This document shows positions 9,805-17,588 of a stretch of DNA of 34,425 bases, one piece after another. The stretch spans positions 1-34,425 of the forward strand of contig NZ_JAIUMC010000023.1 of assembly GCF_022565775.1 (NCBI RefSeq), in the 5' to 3' direction. Numbering within the stretch: the stretch's first letter is position 1; every line of letters starts with the position of its first letter. Under the pieces are notes generated by a model. The model saw nothing but the letters and a program-made list of their open reading frames with translations, searched no databases and was not told the DNA's origin. The translations under genes and the position numbers were made by a program. The stretch comes from Natronospirillum sp. (GTDB lineage Bacteria; Pseudomonadota; Gammaproteobacteria; Pseudomonadales; Natronospirillaceae).

Positions 9805-9939
9805 TCAACGTCTACGACGAGGCCGTTGCTCGTCAACCCGAACCGGCACAACCCGGTGATCAGGAGCCTGGTCTCTGCCCATGGCCACCCAAGCCAACAA
9901 CCCGGCTGCCACCAAACCTATAGCCAATAAAGCTATCAT
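9805..9939 (-). CDS. Putative SOS-regulated small single-pass membrane protein (44 aa)
   Basis: I do not recognise this protein. It is a 44-codon ORF starting at ATG 9939 and ending in TGA. An excellent ribosome-binding site (AGGAGGGCGTGAG before ATG) precedes it. Residues 1-20 are almost entirely hydrophobic (MIALLAIGLVAAGLLAWVAM), a likely transmembrane helix. The rest is a hydrophilic tail ending DEQRPRRRR. The positive-inside rule suggests a cytoplasmic C-terminus. A CTG-N10-CAG LexA-like box lies 28 bases upstream (9968-9983), and a hairpin follows the stop. Known SOS-induced short membrane proteins include TisB and SidA, but I see no sequence identity to claim either. The gene is on the same strand as rpoS, 155 bases after its stop. 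Function is unknown. The coding call rests on the start signals, hydrophobicity and regulatory context. Confidence 0.6.
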   Translation of the reverse strand: MIALLAIGLVAAGLLAWVAMGRDQAPDHRVVPVRVDEQRPRRRR

Positions 9940-9967
9940 CTCACGCCCTCCTCTTCAGACATACTGT

Positions 9968-9983
9968 CTGTATGTACGTTCAG
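9968..9983. promoter_or_regulatory. LexA-box-like site upstream of the 44-aa ORF
   Basis: CTGTATGTACGTTCAG fits CTG-N10-CAG with 12 of 16 matches to the Escherichia coli consensus, and it shares the CTGTAT half-site with the recA box in this window. It lies between rpoS and the small ORF, 28 bases from the ORF's start codon. A weak -10-like TAAACT abuts it on the minus strand, so LexA would overlap the promoter. Confidence 0.6.
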
Positions 9984-10093
9984 TTTAGCGCTCGGATGCC
10001 ACTGCTACAGTGCCATTGACGGCACCTTTTCGGATAACCGCTGCACTCAGGGGAATCCGATGGTCACCCGCACTCCGCCAGGGTGAGATACGG

Positions 10094-11119
10094 TCAATCA
10101 CTGAACACAGACGTTGCAGAGAGCCCCTGTTTTTCCATGATATCGCGCAGTCGTCTGAGCGCTTCGACCTGAATCTGGCGAACCCGCTCGCGGGTCAGGC
10201 CGATTTCGTGCCCGACCTCTTCCAGAGTATTGGTTTCATATCCACGCAAACCGAAGCGACGGATAACGACTTCACGCTGCTTTTCCGACAGGTCGTTCAG
10301 CCATTCGTCTATGCTGGCTTTCAAGTCGGTGTCCTGCAGACTGGCTTCAGGGTCCGCACGATCATGCTCATCGGCAATGGTTTCCAGTACAGTGCGCTCT
10401 GAATTGGGACCCAGCGGTGTGTCTACCGAAGTAACCCGCTCATTGAGCCCCTGCATTCTCTGTACTTCTTCCAGCGGCTTGTCCAGCAGCTCTGCGATTT
10501 CTTCCGCAGAGGGCTCATGATCCAGCTTCTGGCTAAGTTCGCGAGCCGCGCGCAAATAGACGTTGAGCTCTTTCACTACATGAATCGGCAGGCGGATGGT
10601 CCGGGTGCTGTTCATGATGGCGCGTTCGATGGTCTGCCGTATCCACCAGGTCGCATAGGTAGAAAAGCGGAAGCCCCGCTCCGGATCAAACTTCTCTACC
10701 GCTCTGATCAGGCCCAGATTGCCTTCTTCGATCAGGTCAAGCAGTGGCAGGCCCCGGTTGATATAGCGGCGTGCAATCTTGACCACCAGTCGCAGATTGC
10801 TCTCGATCATCCGCTTGCGACCGGATTCCTCGCCTTTTTGCACCAGGCGCGCAAAGTAGACTTCTTCTTCTGCAGTCAGCAACGGTGAAAAGCCGATTTC
10901 ATTCAGATAAAGTTGAGTGGCATCCAGCGTTTTCTGGTAATCCGCCGACACCTCTTCGGTTTCGGCTTCAGGCCGCCCCATTGCCTGCGATGACGACTCG
11001 GCAGCGAGATCAAGCATGACCTCTCCACTTTCGAGGTCTTCAGTGGGCTCGCCTTTCACTGCGGGCCGCAGTGAATGCCGTGGACTTTCCTGCGCATTGC
11101 TTTGCCGTGCCATTACCAT
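10094..11119 (-). CDS. rpoS: RNA polymerase sigma factor RpoS (sigma-38)
   Basis: Master sigma factor of the general stress and stationary-phase response. The 341-residue product has an acidic N-terminal segment, region 1.2 ([21 protein letters not shown]), region 2 with [17 protein letters not shown], region 3 ([14 protein letters not shown]) and region 4.2 with [20 protein letters not shown] chose ATG 11119 over the more upstream ATG 11152 because GGGGAGG lies 7 bases before it. An in-frame ATG two codons later (11113) is also possible. nlpD lies 105 bases upstream on the same strand. In Escherichia coli and Pseudomonas the main rpoS promoter is inside nlpD, which fits this order. Confidence 0.98.
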   Translation of the reverse strand: MVMARQSNAQESPRHSLRPAVKGEPTEDLESGEVMLDLAAESSSQAMGRPEAETEEVSADYQKTLDATQLYLNEIGFSPLLTAEEEVYFARLVQKGEESGRKRMIESNLRLVVKIARRYINRGLPLLDLIEEGNLGLIRAVEKFDPERGFRFSTYATWWIRQTIERAIMNSTRTIRLPIHVVKELNVYLRAARELSQKLDHEPSAEEIAELLDKPLEEVQRMQGLNERVTSVDTPLGPNSERTVLETIADEHDRADPEASLQDTDLKASIDEWLNDLSEKQREVVIRRFGLRGYETNTLEEVGHEIGLTRERVRQIQVEALRRLRDIMEKQGLSATSVFSD

Positions 11120-11224
11120 ATCCAAACCTCCCCGTCTCGGACTGCTTCTCACTGACCCGGGTCGGCCCGAAGACGGTCGAGCCTGAAGCGGATTCAGTAT
11201 TCCCTGATGTACGGCGGCGTTGGT

Positions 11225-12145
11225 TCAGCGTCGGGGTAGGAACCCTACCGGGTCAACGGGCTTGCCTTCCTGGCGGATCTCGAAGTGGAGCAGAGGTGTA
11301 TCCCCCCGGTTTCCTACTTCGGCGATCACCTCGCCCTGACTGACCTCCTGTTGCTCGTCCACGTTGATCGTCCGGGTGTGCGCATAGGCACTCAACATTC
11401 TGCCCGGATGTTCCAGGATGATGAGGTTGCCGTAACCGCGCAACCCATCACCTGCGTAGACGACTTTACCATCGGCAGCCGCACGAACAGACTCACCCAA
11501 GGGGGCATCGATATCAATACCTTTTGATCCAGACGCTCCGTCAGAGAACGCTCGAACTATATTCCCTTCCACGGGCCATATCCAATTGGCAACAGCATTG
11601 GGATCCGCCGGAGGAGGTGTGATGGGGGCGGCGGCAATTTGACGATCTTCACTGGCCTCGGAAGGTCGGCTGGGTGCCGGCTGCGACCCTGAGGAGCTAC
11701 TGGACGCTGATGAAGAAGGTGTATCCCGTGAGGTGGCGGTGGCCCGCATATCCAGCTCCTGGCCCGGCACAATGGTGTAGGGCTCGGGTATATTGTTGGC
11801 CTCTGCGACCTCCCTGAAATCACGCGCGTAGCGGAAAGATATGGAATACAGCGTGTCACCGCGCTGAACACGATAACGATCCGGAAGATTCTCTTCCTGA
11901 CGCGGTGGCGGTGGTGTTCCCGCCGATTGACTGGTGCCTGGTGAGGTTGAAGAAGAGGGCCGGGATGGCACGCTGGCCTGCCGTTCCCGGTCCGTGGCGC
12001 CGCCATTGGCGGGAAGATTTTCCAGCGCTATCCAGTCGGGATTGTTGGCGCAGGCCGAAAGCAACAATACGCCTGAAAACTGCAACAGGCGCTTCGACCA
12101 ACGGCTGGCCGCAGAAAGCCAATACTTTGACTGCTTAGCGCTCAT
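11225..12145 (-). CDS. nlpD: NlpD: LysM/LytM lipoprotein, amidase activator
   Basis: Outer-membrane lipoprotein that activates the AmiC amidase for septal peptidoglycan splitting. The 306-residue product has a lipoprotein signal with lipobox LSAC (Cys32), a LysM peptidoglycan-binding domain at about 90-133 (RVQRGDTLYSISFRYA), a Ser/Pro-rich linker, and a LytM/M23 domain at about 199-303. The LytM site is degenerate: Ser207 stands where the first zinc-ligand His should be (SKGIDID), and the first His of HxH is Leu (LLHFEIR). This predicts an activator without hydrolase activity, as in known NlpD/EnvC proteins. The position upstream of rpoS supports the call. Confidence 0.95.
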   Translation of the reverse strand: MSAKQSKYWLSAASRWSKRLLQFSGVLLLSACANNPDWIALENLPANGGATDRERQASVPSRPSSSTSPGTSQSAGTPPPPRQEENLPDRYRVQRGDTLYSISFRYARDFREVAEANNIPEPYTIVPGQELDMRATATSRDTPSSSASSSSSGSQPAPSRPSEASEDRQIAAAPITPPPADPNAVANWIWPVEGNIVRAFSDGASGSKGIDIDAPLGESVRAAADGKVVYAGDGLRGYGNLIILEHPGRMLSAYAHTRTINVDEQQEVSQGEVIAEVGNRGDTPLLHFEIRQEGKPVDPVGFLPRR

Positions 12146-12243
12146 CTGGACGACCTGTGTCTCCGCAAAATTGTTATTGTTTGTAATCGGATCTGTTAAG
12201 AAATTTCACCGATAGAACCAAAGAATCTAAAAAAGCCATTCGG

Positions 12244-13146
12244 TCATAGTGCTCTGTCAGCAGCACCGACAGCCAGTCGATGGCGCCACCAGGTCAGCCC
12301 GCCATAGACCAGCATCCCCGCCAGCAGCACCAGTATACCCAACCACAATTCTGACGCACCTTCGGGCAATCGCACCTGCAATTGCGCCCTGCCCGATTCC
12401 AGTTGCCACGGCCAAAGCCTGGGCATCGCCCCGGCCACAATACCGCACATGCCAGCCAGAGCAAGATTACCGTATTCTCGCATCAGCCAGTGTAACAGAC
12501 GCGAAAACACCAATATGCCAGACGCGCAGCCGGTAGCAAACGCCAACAGCAGCGGCCAGTCCAGTGTCCGCACCGCTTCTACTGCCGGGGCATACATACC
12601 CAGCAGCAACAATATCAGGCTGCCGGATATACCGGGCAGGATCATTGCCGTTATGGCCAGCATGCCACCCAGAAACAGCCAGGCCAGCGTGACCTCCAAC
12701 GTTACTCCGCCGGCCACTACCGTAATCAGCGCCATCAATGCGCCCCCCAGAGCCACCAGGCCCTCCACCCAGCCCCAACTGACACGGCGGACAATATCCC
12801 GCAGCGCCAGCAACAGAACACCGAGAAAGAAACTCCACAGCACAACCGGCTGCTCACTGAGCAACCAGCCCACCAGGTGGCTCATCAACAGGATAGACGT
12901 CAGGATGCCGGTCAGCAGGACCAGCAGAAAAGTGCCGTCAATCTGCTGCCAGACTGACCTGAGCTGACCGCGGGCCAACTGACCCAGCAGCTTGAAGCGA
13001 AAGGACGCCAGCGCCTCGATCAGGCGCGCATAGATACCGGTTATCAAGGCAATGGTACCGCCGGAAATACCCGGCACCATATCCGCAATGCCCATCAGCA
13101 GACCGCGAGCGAACCAGCCCGACCACAGTTGTTTCAGTTCGGTCAT
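12244..13146 (-). CDS. DUF368 membrane protein, probable polyprenyl-phosphate translocase
   Basis: Polytopic membrane protein of 300 residues with about eight to nine hydrophobic segments. The N-terminal signature GIADMVPGISGGTIALITGIY and the repeated internal ILPGISGSLILLLLGMY are hallmarks of DUF368. Family members have been shown to recycle undecaprenyl phosphate across the inner membrane (the PopT type), so a role in envelope lipid-carrier recycling is likely. This is inferred from the family rather than from catalytic residues. The start codon overlaps the pcm stop by 4 bases (ATGA), suggesting translational coupling. A 98-base AT-rich gap separates it from nlpD, where nlpD may have its own promoter. 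Confidence 0.88.
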   Translation of the reverse strand: MTELKQLWSGWFARGLLMGIADMVPGISGGTIALITGIYARLIEALASFRFKLLGQLARGQLRSVWQQIDGTFLLVLLTGILTSILLMSHLVGWLLSEQPVVLWSFFLGVLLLALRDIVRRVSWGWVEGLVALGGALMALITVVAGGVTLEVTLAWLFLGGMLAITAMILPGISGSLILLLLGMYAPAVEAVRTLDWPLLLAFATGCASGILVFSRLLHWLMREYGNLALAGMCGIVAGAMPRLWPWQLESGRAQLQVRLPEGASELWLGILVLLAGMLVYGGLTWWRHRLAVGAADRAL

Positions 13147-13886
13147 GGCTTTCTCCCGGCAGCCTTGTCTTGTCCTGCGACCAGCGGTACAAAGTAGACT
13201 GGCTCAATATCCTCCTGCTGCCACTCATCCCCAAAACGCTGCACGCGCAGCAGCCGTTGGTCAGCCCCCGGCCCAACGGGAATGATCAGTGTTCCGCCGT
13301 CTGGCGACAATTGGTCCAGCAGCGCCTGTGGCACGGTCTCCGGAGCAGCAGTACACAGAATACCCTGAAAAGGTGCCTGCTCGGGCAGGCCCCAGTGGCC
13401 ATCAGAAAGGTGAAACCGGATGTTGTCCAGGCGTTGCTCGCGACAGCGTCGCCGAGCTTTCTGCTGCAGGGATCGAATACGCTCCACTGTATGCAGCGAC
13501 CGCACCAGATGGGCCAGCACGCTGGTCTGATACCCTGAGCCGGTGCCGATTTCCAGCACCTGCCCGAGACGAACTGGCCGGCGCACCTGCGCCAGAGCGG
13601 CGTCATCAAGCAGGCTCTCGCGCAGCAGACTGGTCATGCGCGCCACAGTATAGCTGTTGGACAGGGTCTGGCCGTACCCGATCGGCAGGGACACATCGTC
13701 ATAGGTGCGATGCGCCAGGGCTTCGTCCACAAACCAGTGTCGCGGCACGCGAAACAACACATCCAGCACCGGCTCATCGGTAATGCCGCGCTCGCGCAGT
13801 CGCTCGACCATGCGCCGGCGAGTGCGCTCCGAGGTCATACCAATGCCCTGCAGCCTCGAAATGGGTGTTGCGTCAGGTGTGGTCAT
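13143..13886 (-). CDS. pcm: Protein-L-isoaspartate O-methyltransferase
   Basis: Uses S-adenosylmethionine to methylate isoaspartyl residues and start repair of aged proteins. The 247-residue frame contains FVDEALAHRTYDDVSLPIGYGQTLSNSYTVARM (the substrate-binding PIGYGQTLS block) and the SAM motif VLEIGTGSGYQTSVLAHL. I used ATG 13886, which has GAGG just upstream and lies 6 bases after the truD stop. Many homologues align from Met17 (MTSERTRRRMVERL), so a shorter 231-residue product is possible. In related genomes surE lies between truD and pcm; it is absent here. Confidence 0.95.
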   Translation of the reverse strand: MTTPDATPISRLQGIGMTSERTRRRMVERLRERGITDEPVLDVLFRVPRHWFVDEALAHRTYDDVSLPIGYGQTLSNSYTVARMTSLLRESLLDDAALAQVRRPVRLGQVLEIGTGSGYQTSVLAHLVRSLHTVERIRSLQQKARRRCREQRLDNIRFHLSDGHWGLPEQAPFQGILCTAAPETVPQALLDQLSPDGGTLIIPVGPGADQRLLRVQRFGDEWQQEDIEPVYFVPLVAGQDKAAGRKP

Positions 13887-13892
13887 GCCTCG

Positions 13893-14942
13893 TCAGTCCT
13901 GTACTTCTTCCGGTTGATCGGTCAGACGCGTCTCGCAAAGAGCCTGCACAATAGTCGTGGCGAAGCCACCTGGTGGCAAATCAAACGCCAGCTGCCAGCC
14001 AGTCCCGTCAGGCGTGGGTTGCGCCGCAAGATTTTCAGGCACCAGCACGGTGGGTCTGCGTGCACATTCTACGCGGCGTTCACACAGTTGGTCTATCCAC
14101 ACCGACCAGTCGGCCAGCATCTCCCGCTCCGTTGCAGCTGGCCCGAGGCGCTCATCGCGCACCAGGCCCGGCAGCCATGCCGTTGGGCTGAGCTCTCCGG
14201 CGGCAAACAGGGCATCAATCCGGGCTTCAGGTTCCTGCAGCAGGAAACCGGCCGCCGACCCGCGCCAGGCCAGCCATTCTCCGGTTCTGACCGACCGCCA
14301 GTCGCCGCTGTGTACCCGGGCGGCCAGTTGCAGATTGAACAGATGGCTGCGCATGGCTGAAATCTGGAACCCCCTGGCCTCGCGCTCGGCAGACCAGACA
14401 ATCGGTTTCGGCTCAGGCCGGAACTCATGGCCAAACCGCTGCGGACCGAAATAGTTGGGCACACCAAAGTTCGAGATATCGGCCAGACGCCGACTCAGTT
14501 GGTCCTGGTCAGGCGTCCAGTCACGCAGGGTAAGCAGAAAGCGATTGCCCAGATGCTGTCCGCGCCGCAGTTTACGGTTGGCCCAGCGACTGTCGATAAT
14601 GCGAAACTCGGCATGTTCGGGCCATTCCGGCAAGGGCTCTCGATCTGCCCGCCCCGGCAGGTAGACGCTGAACCACTGGCGGGTCAGGGCATGACGGTCC
14701 TTGCGCCCGGCATAGCCGACGTGACGCGCTCTGACTCCCAGAGCCTCGGCCAACTGCCGAGCTACCCAGCCGGTGTTGGCGCCTCGCTTCTCGACGCAGA
14801 GCCACAGGTGTTCACGCTGCCCGGGCGCCGCTGGCGGGGGCAGGTCCAGGTGTTCGATCACTACAAAATCTTCGGGAGTGCTGCGCAGCAGAGCCGAGCC
14901 CAGGGGTTCTCCCCAGGCCGTCGGCAAGATCGTCTCGGTCAC
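13893..14942 (-). CDS. truD: tRNA pseudouridine(13) synthase
   Basis: Converts U13 of tRNA-Glu to pseudouridine. The 349-residue protein has the TruD catalytic motif [14 protein letters not shown] with nucleophile Asp82, plus [12 protein letters not shown] and [15 protein letters not shown]. It starts with GTG at 14942, overlapping the ispF stop by 4 bases (GTGA), which indicates translational coupling in the ispD-ispF-truD-pcm run. Confidence 0.97.
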   Translation of the reverse strand: MTETILPTAWGEPLGSALLRSTPEDFVVIEHLDLPPPAAPGQREHLWLCVEKRGANTGWVARQLAEALGVRARHVGYAGRKDRHALTRQWFSVYLPGRADREPLPEWPEHAEFRIIDSRWANRKLRRGQHLGNRFLLTLRDWTPDQDQLSRRLADISNFGVPNYFGPQRFGHEFRPEPKPIVWSAEREARGFQISAMRSHLFNLQLAARVHSGDWRSVRTGEWLAWRGSAAGFLLQEPEARIDALFAAGELSPTAWLPGLVRDERLGPAATEREMLADWSVWIDQLCERRVECARRPTVLVPENLAAQPTPDGTGWQLAFDLPPGGFATTIVQALCETRLTDQPEEVQD

Positions 14943-15433
14943 CGTAAGCGGCCCAGCAGCACCACCGCATGAGTCGCTATTCCTTCGCGGCGACCAATAT
15001 AGCCCAGCTTTTCCGTGGTGGTCGCCTTGACATTGATGCTGTCGGTTGGCGCTCCGAGAACTGCGGCAAGGTGGTCCGTCATGGCGCTGCGATAAGGCTG
15101 AAGTTTCGGTGTCTGTGCGACCACAGTGACGTCGAGGTTCACCAGTCCATAGCCCCGCTCTTTTGCCTGCTGCCAGACCTGCCGCAGCAGTACGGTGCTG
15201 TCGGCCCCGGACCAGTGCGGATCCGTATCCGGAAAATGTGTGCCGATGTCGCCCAGCGCCAGCGCCCCGAGCACGGCATCCATAATGGCATGCAGCACCA
15301 CATCACCGTCGGAGTGAGCCAGCAACGTGCGCTCCACCGGCACATCGACACCGCCCAGTTTCTGCACGCCTGCCGTTTGCTCATCGGTAAACCGGTGCAC
15401 GTCAAAGCCATGGCCTATACGCAGGTCATTCAT
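14939..15433 (-). CDS. ispF: 2-C-methyl-D-erythritol 2,4-cyclodiphosphate synthase
   Basis: Fifth enzyme of the MEP isoprenoid pathway, forming the cyclodiphosphate with CMP release. The sequence has [11 protein letters not shown] with the metal ligands Asp and His, [21 protein letters not shown] with the third ligand His, and [12 protein letters not shown]. The C-terminus [19 protein letters not shown] is canonical. The frame also permits a GTG one codon upstream (15436); I chose the ATG. It overlaps the end of ispD by 8 bases. The protein works next but one after IspD in the pathway. Confidence 0.97.
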   Translation of the reverse strand: MNDLRIGHGFDVHRFTDEQTAGVQKLGGVDVPVERTLLAHSDGDVVLHAIMDAVLGALALGDIGTHFPDTDPHWSGADSTVLLRQVWQQAKERGYGLVNLDVTVVAQTPKLQPYRSAMTDHLAAVLGAPTDSINVKATTTEKLGYIGRREGIATHAVVLLGRLR

Positions 15434-16124
15434 CACGATTCAGTATCCATTCAATCAGTTCCAGATCTTCCGGCTCAGTCAGCTTGCTGTTCTGCCAGTG
15501 GCCCCGCACCAGGCCTACCCGGTGCCCGGCTGCCTGCATGGCGGAGGCTTCGTCGGTGATCACTTGACCGGAGTCCTGTCCGGCCTGCAAGGCAGAAGCC
15601 AACGGGCCGGCGCGAAAACATTGCGGCGTCTGTGCCAGCCAGATGGTGTCGCGATCCAGTGTGTCCAGCACCTCGACCACAGCCGAGGTCTGCTTGACGG
15701 TATCACGCGCCGGCAAGGCAAGAATTGCGCCCTCGTCATGTTGCACGCACCAGGCCATCAGTGCGCTGACATCCCGGGGTCTGACACCAGGGCGCGCCGC
15801 ATCATGCACCAACACCCAGGTATCTTCGCCCTGAGCAGCCATCAGATGACGCAGGCCGGCCAGTACCGAGTCGGCACGCTCTGCCCCGCCTGCCACCGGG
15901 GCGACCGGCACAGCAAGAGCTTCAATGTCTTCATGGGTTGTGCCATCTGCAGTCACCAGCACTATGCCGGCCAGCCCGGGGGTTCGGGCCAGGCGATGCA
16001 GCGTGTGCGCCAGAATGGATTTGCCGGCCACCTGCAGAAACTGTTTGGGCTGATCCAGGCCCATCCGCCGCCCGACACCGGCGGCCGGGACGATAGCCCA
16101 GAAGGACTGTCCGGAAGTCGTCAT
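15426..16124 (-). CDS. ispD: 2-C-methyl-D-erythritol 4-phosphate cytidylyltransferase
   Basis: Third enzyme of the MEP pathway, joining MEP with CTP. The nucleotide-binding motif [19 protein letters not shown] is at the N-terminus. [11 protein letters not shown] and [19 protein letters not shown] are also characteristic. The frame is open to an ATG at 16163 inside ftsB. I chose ATG 16124 (232 residues) because it lies 7 bases after the ftsB stop, has an AGG element upstream and gives the usual length. The ftsB-ispD-ispF-truD order is that of Pseudomonas, without eno upstream in this window. Confidence 0.96.
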   Translation of the reverse strand: MTTSGQSFWAIVPAAGVGRRMGLDQPKQFLQVAGKSILAHTLHRLARTPGLAGIVLVTADGTTHEDIEALAVPVAPVAGGAERADSVLAGLRHLMAAQGEDTWVLVHDAARPGVRPRDVSALMAWCVQHDEGAILALPARDTVKQTSAVVEVLDTLDRDTIWLAQTPQCFRAGPLASALQAGQDSGQVITDEASAMQAAGHRVGLVRGHWQNSKLTEPEDLELIEWILNRDE

Positions 16125-16131
16125 CGGAGAC

Positions 16132-16413
16132 CTACTCACGGATAAAGAGGTAGAAGGTTTCATCTTCGCGCGTCAGGCCCAGGCGCTCCCGAATCTGCTC
16201 TTCCATGGCATCCGGGTTGTCGCTGTCGCGCAAAGAATCCAGCTGCGCCCTCAGCTGTTCATTGATTTCTCGCTGGACTCTGATTTCTGACTGCAACTCG
16301 GATACCTCGGCCTGCAGTTGCCTGATCTCGGACAGGCTGTTGTGTCCGAACCACAAGCGGCCTTGCAGGTATAATAGACTCAGTATCAGTGCGGCAAGCA
16401 ACGCCTTTTTCAT
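16132..16413 (-). CDS. ftsB: Cell division protein FtsB
   Basis: Bitopic inner-membrane division protein that forms the FtsQLB complex and triggers FtsWI septal synthesis. The 93-residue product has a transmembrane segment at about 4-20 (ALLAALILSLLYLQ), then a coiled coil (ELQSEIRVQREINEQLRAQL) and the conserved ERLGLTREDETFYLF C-terminus that contacts FtsQ. The start ATG at 16413 follows AGGTGGTGA. It is the first gene of the minus-strand run and is divergent from the exonuclease gene. Confidence 0.95.
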   Translation of the reverse strand: MKKALLAALILSLLYLQGRLWFGHNSLSEIRQLQAEVSELQSEIRVQREINEQLRAQLDSLRDSDNPDAMEEQIRERLGLTREDETFYLFIRE

Positions 16414-16536
16414 TCACCACCTGTGAGTGCCGCGCAGGAAACGGAAACCCAGAGAAACTCTGGGCGCACAGAATACTGGTTGGAGGACGGTTTGACCAGT
16501 TACAATGCTCCGCAGAAGCCTTTCAGGGAGTCCGTC

Positions 16537-17058
16537 TTGGCCTTACGTGTACCCGCCATTCTCGACATAGAGGCGTCCGGTTTCGGACGTGGCAGTTATC
16601 CGATCGAAGTGGGCGTGGCCATGCCGGACCGCTCTGTGGTCAGCCATCTGATCGCCCCGGATCCGGACTGGACACACTGGAGCGACGATGCGGAAGCCCT
16701 GCACGGGCTGTCCAGAGATCTGCTCAGCGAGAAAGGGTTTTCCCCACGCCAGGTGGCCGAACAGCTCAATCTGCTGCTCGAGGGCCAGGTGGTCTATTCT
16801 GATGGCTGGGGTGTGGACAGCGGCTGGCTGGCACTGCTTTTTTACTACGCCGGAATGCGCCAGGCCTTTCAACTGGAAACGCTGACCCGGATTCTCAGTG
16901 AGGATCAACTGGCCTTGTGGGACGATACGCGGGATGCACTCTTTGCGGCCAATGACGGGCGCCGACATCGGGCGGGGTTCGATGCACGAATCCTGCAGGA
17001 CACTTATATTGAGACCTGGGAGCAGCTGCAGTCTGCCGCCCGGGACCGAAAGCTCTGA
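16537..17058 (+). CDS. DEDDh-type 3'-5' exonuclease family protein
   Basis: RNase H-fold nuclease of unknown substrate. Motif I is LDIEASGFG (Asp10, Glu12 from my start). A central WGVDSGWL gives the likely second Asp (94). Motif III is HRAGFDA (His144, Asp149), the DEDDh pattern. The frame is open back to ATG 16423. I prefer the TTG at 16537 because AGGGAG lies 6 bases upstream of it, the 38 residues before it show no family character, and that stretch contains a perfect hairpin (16448-16464) and a TACAAT -10-like element (16501-16506), as expected of a leader. The protein is then 173 residues. bolA follows 17 bases later, so the two may be co-transcribed. Confidence 0.8.
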   Translation: MALRVPAILDIEASGFGRGSYPIEVGVAMPDRSVVSHLIAPDPDWTHWSDDAEALHGLSRDLLSEKGFSPRQVAEQLNLLLEGQVVYSDGWGVDSGWLALLFYYAGMRQAFQLETLTRILSEDQLALWDDTRDALFAANDGRRHRAGFDARILQDTYIETWEQLQSAARDRKL

Positions 17059-17075
17059 GCGGAGATCAATCACTC

Positions 17076-17387
17076 ATGACCGGACCCGTACAGCAATCGA
17101 TCGAAGACAAGCTCACCGATGCCCTGCATCCGACCTATCTGCAAGTCGACAATGAAAGCCACATGCACAATGTACCTCCCGGCTCCGAGAGTCACTTCAA
17201 GGTAACGCTGGTGGCCGACATGCTGAAGGGTCTGCCCCCGGTGCGTCGTCATCAGACAGTCTATGAAGCGCTGAAAAAAGAGATGGCCGGCCCTGTGCAT
17301 GCGCTCGCCATTCATGCCTACGCCCCGGACGAATGGCAGGGTCAGGCTCCCGACTCACCCGCTTGTCGTGGTGGCAGTGGGCAATAA
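17076..17387 (+). CDS. bolA: BolA family protein
   Basis: BolA-fold protein of 103 residues, a partner of monothiol glutaredoxins in iron-sulfur cluster trafficking and, in some bacteria, a stress-induced morphogene regulator. The defining block NESHMHNVPPGSESHFKVTL is at about residues 26-45, with the RHQTVYEALKKEM helix downstream. The C-terminal tail after residue 90 (DEWQGQ onward) is low-complexity and non-conserved. It could be either BolA proper or another paralogue. The length and the HMHNVPPGSESHFK motif favour BolA proper. Confidence 0.92.
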   Translation: MTGPVQQSIEDKLTDALHPTYLQVDNESHMHNVPPGSESHFKVTLVADMLKGLPPVRRHQTVYEALKKEMAGPVHALAIHAYAPDEWQGQAPDSPACRGGSGQ

Positions 17388-17393
17388 GAGCAC

Positions 17394-17451
17394 CCCCTCC
17401 GGGACCAAAGGTTTCGCCGGAAAAGTGCAAAGTGAGGCCAACCCGGAGGGG
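17394..17451 (+). other. Long-range RNA stem between bolA and fabA
   Basis: CCCCTCCGGG (17394-17403) and CCCGGAGGGG (17442-17451) are perfect 10-base inverted repeats separated by 38 bases. The left arm begins 7 bases after the bolA stop. The right arm contains GGAGGGG, a ribosome-binding site 8 bases before an ATG at 17460. It may be a bolA terminator, but no T run follows directly. It may instead be a leader that masks translation. A loop segment AAAAGTG (17421-17427) can also pair with CACTTTT (17464-17470), giving a possible pseudoknot. Confidence 0.5.
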
Positions 17452-17459
17452 CTTCATTC

Positions 17460-17558
17460 ATGACACTTTTTCGCCAGTGTTATGGAATCAGGGGCCTCTT
17501 TTGGGGTATCGTCTCGGCATCAAGTGGAGCGCAGCAGCATTCTGATGCGCCCCGCTGA
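17460..17558 (+). CDS. Possible 32-aa leader ORF upstream of fabA
   Basis: I do not recognise this product. The ORF runs ATG to TGA for 32 codons and starts MTLFRQCYGIRGLFWGIV. It has a strong GGAGGGG 8 bases before the ATG, but that element is the right arm of a 10-bp stem. The stop lies 30 bases before the fabA start. It may be a real short peptide, a regulatory leader ORF or chance. Composition is not decisive. Confidence 0.3.
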   Translation: MTLFRQCYGIRGLFWGIVSASSGAQQHSDAPR

Positions 17559-17588
17559 CTTCAGGATTATGGATAAAGGCTTACTTCA

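Noticed and set aside
9709..9930. A 73-codon plus-strand frame downstream of fdxA
   Set aside because: No ribosome-binding site and no hydrophobic or domain character. It is antisense to the better-supported 44-codon ORF.
10064..10086. A hairpin TCACCC/GGGTGA just after rpoS
   Set aside because: Only a 6-bp stem with an 11-base loop and no T run on the minus strand, too weak to call as a terminator.
9704..10093. An RsmZ-like small RNA, expected by Pseudomonas synteny
   Set aside because: I found no series of GGA motifs in hairpin loops and no TGTAAG-N6-CTTACA GacA activating sequence in the gap. Scattered GGA triplets are not enough.
12146..12243. A 21-codon ORF in the AT-rich gap between DUF368 and nlpD
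   Set aside because: No ribosome-binding site and no other support. The AT-rich stretch is more likely promoter DNA for nlpD.
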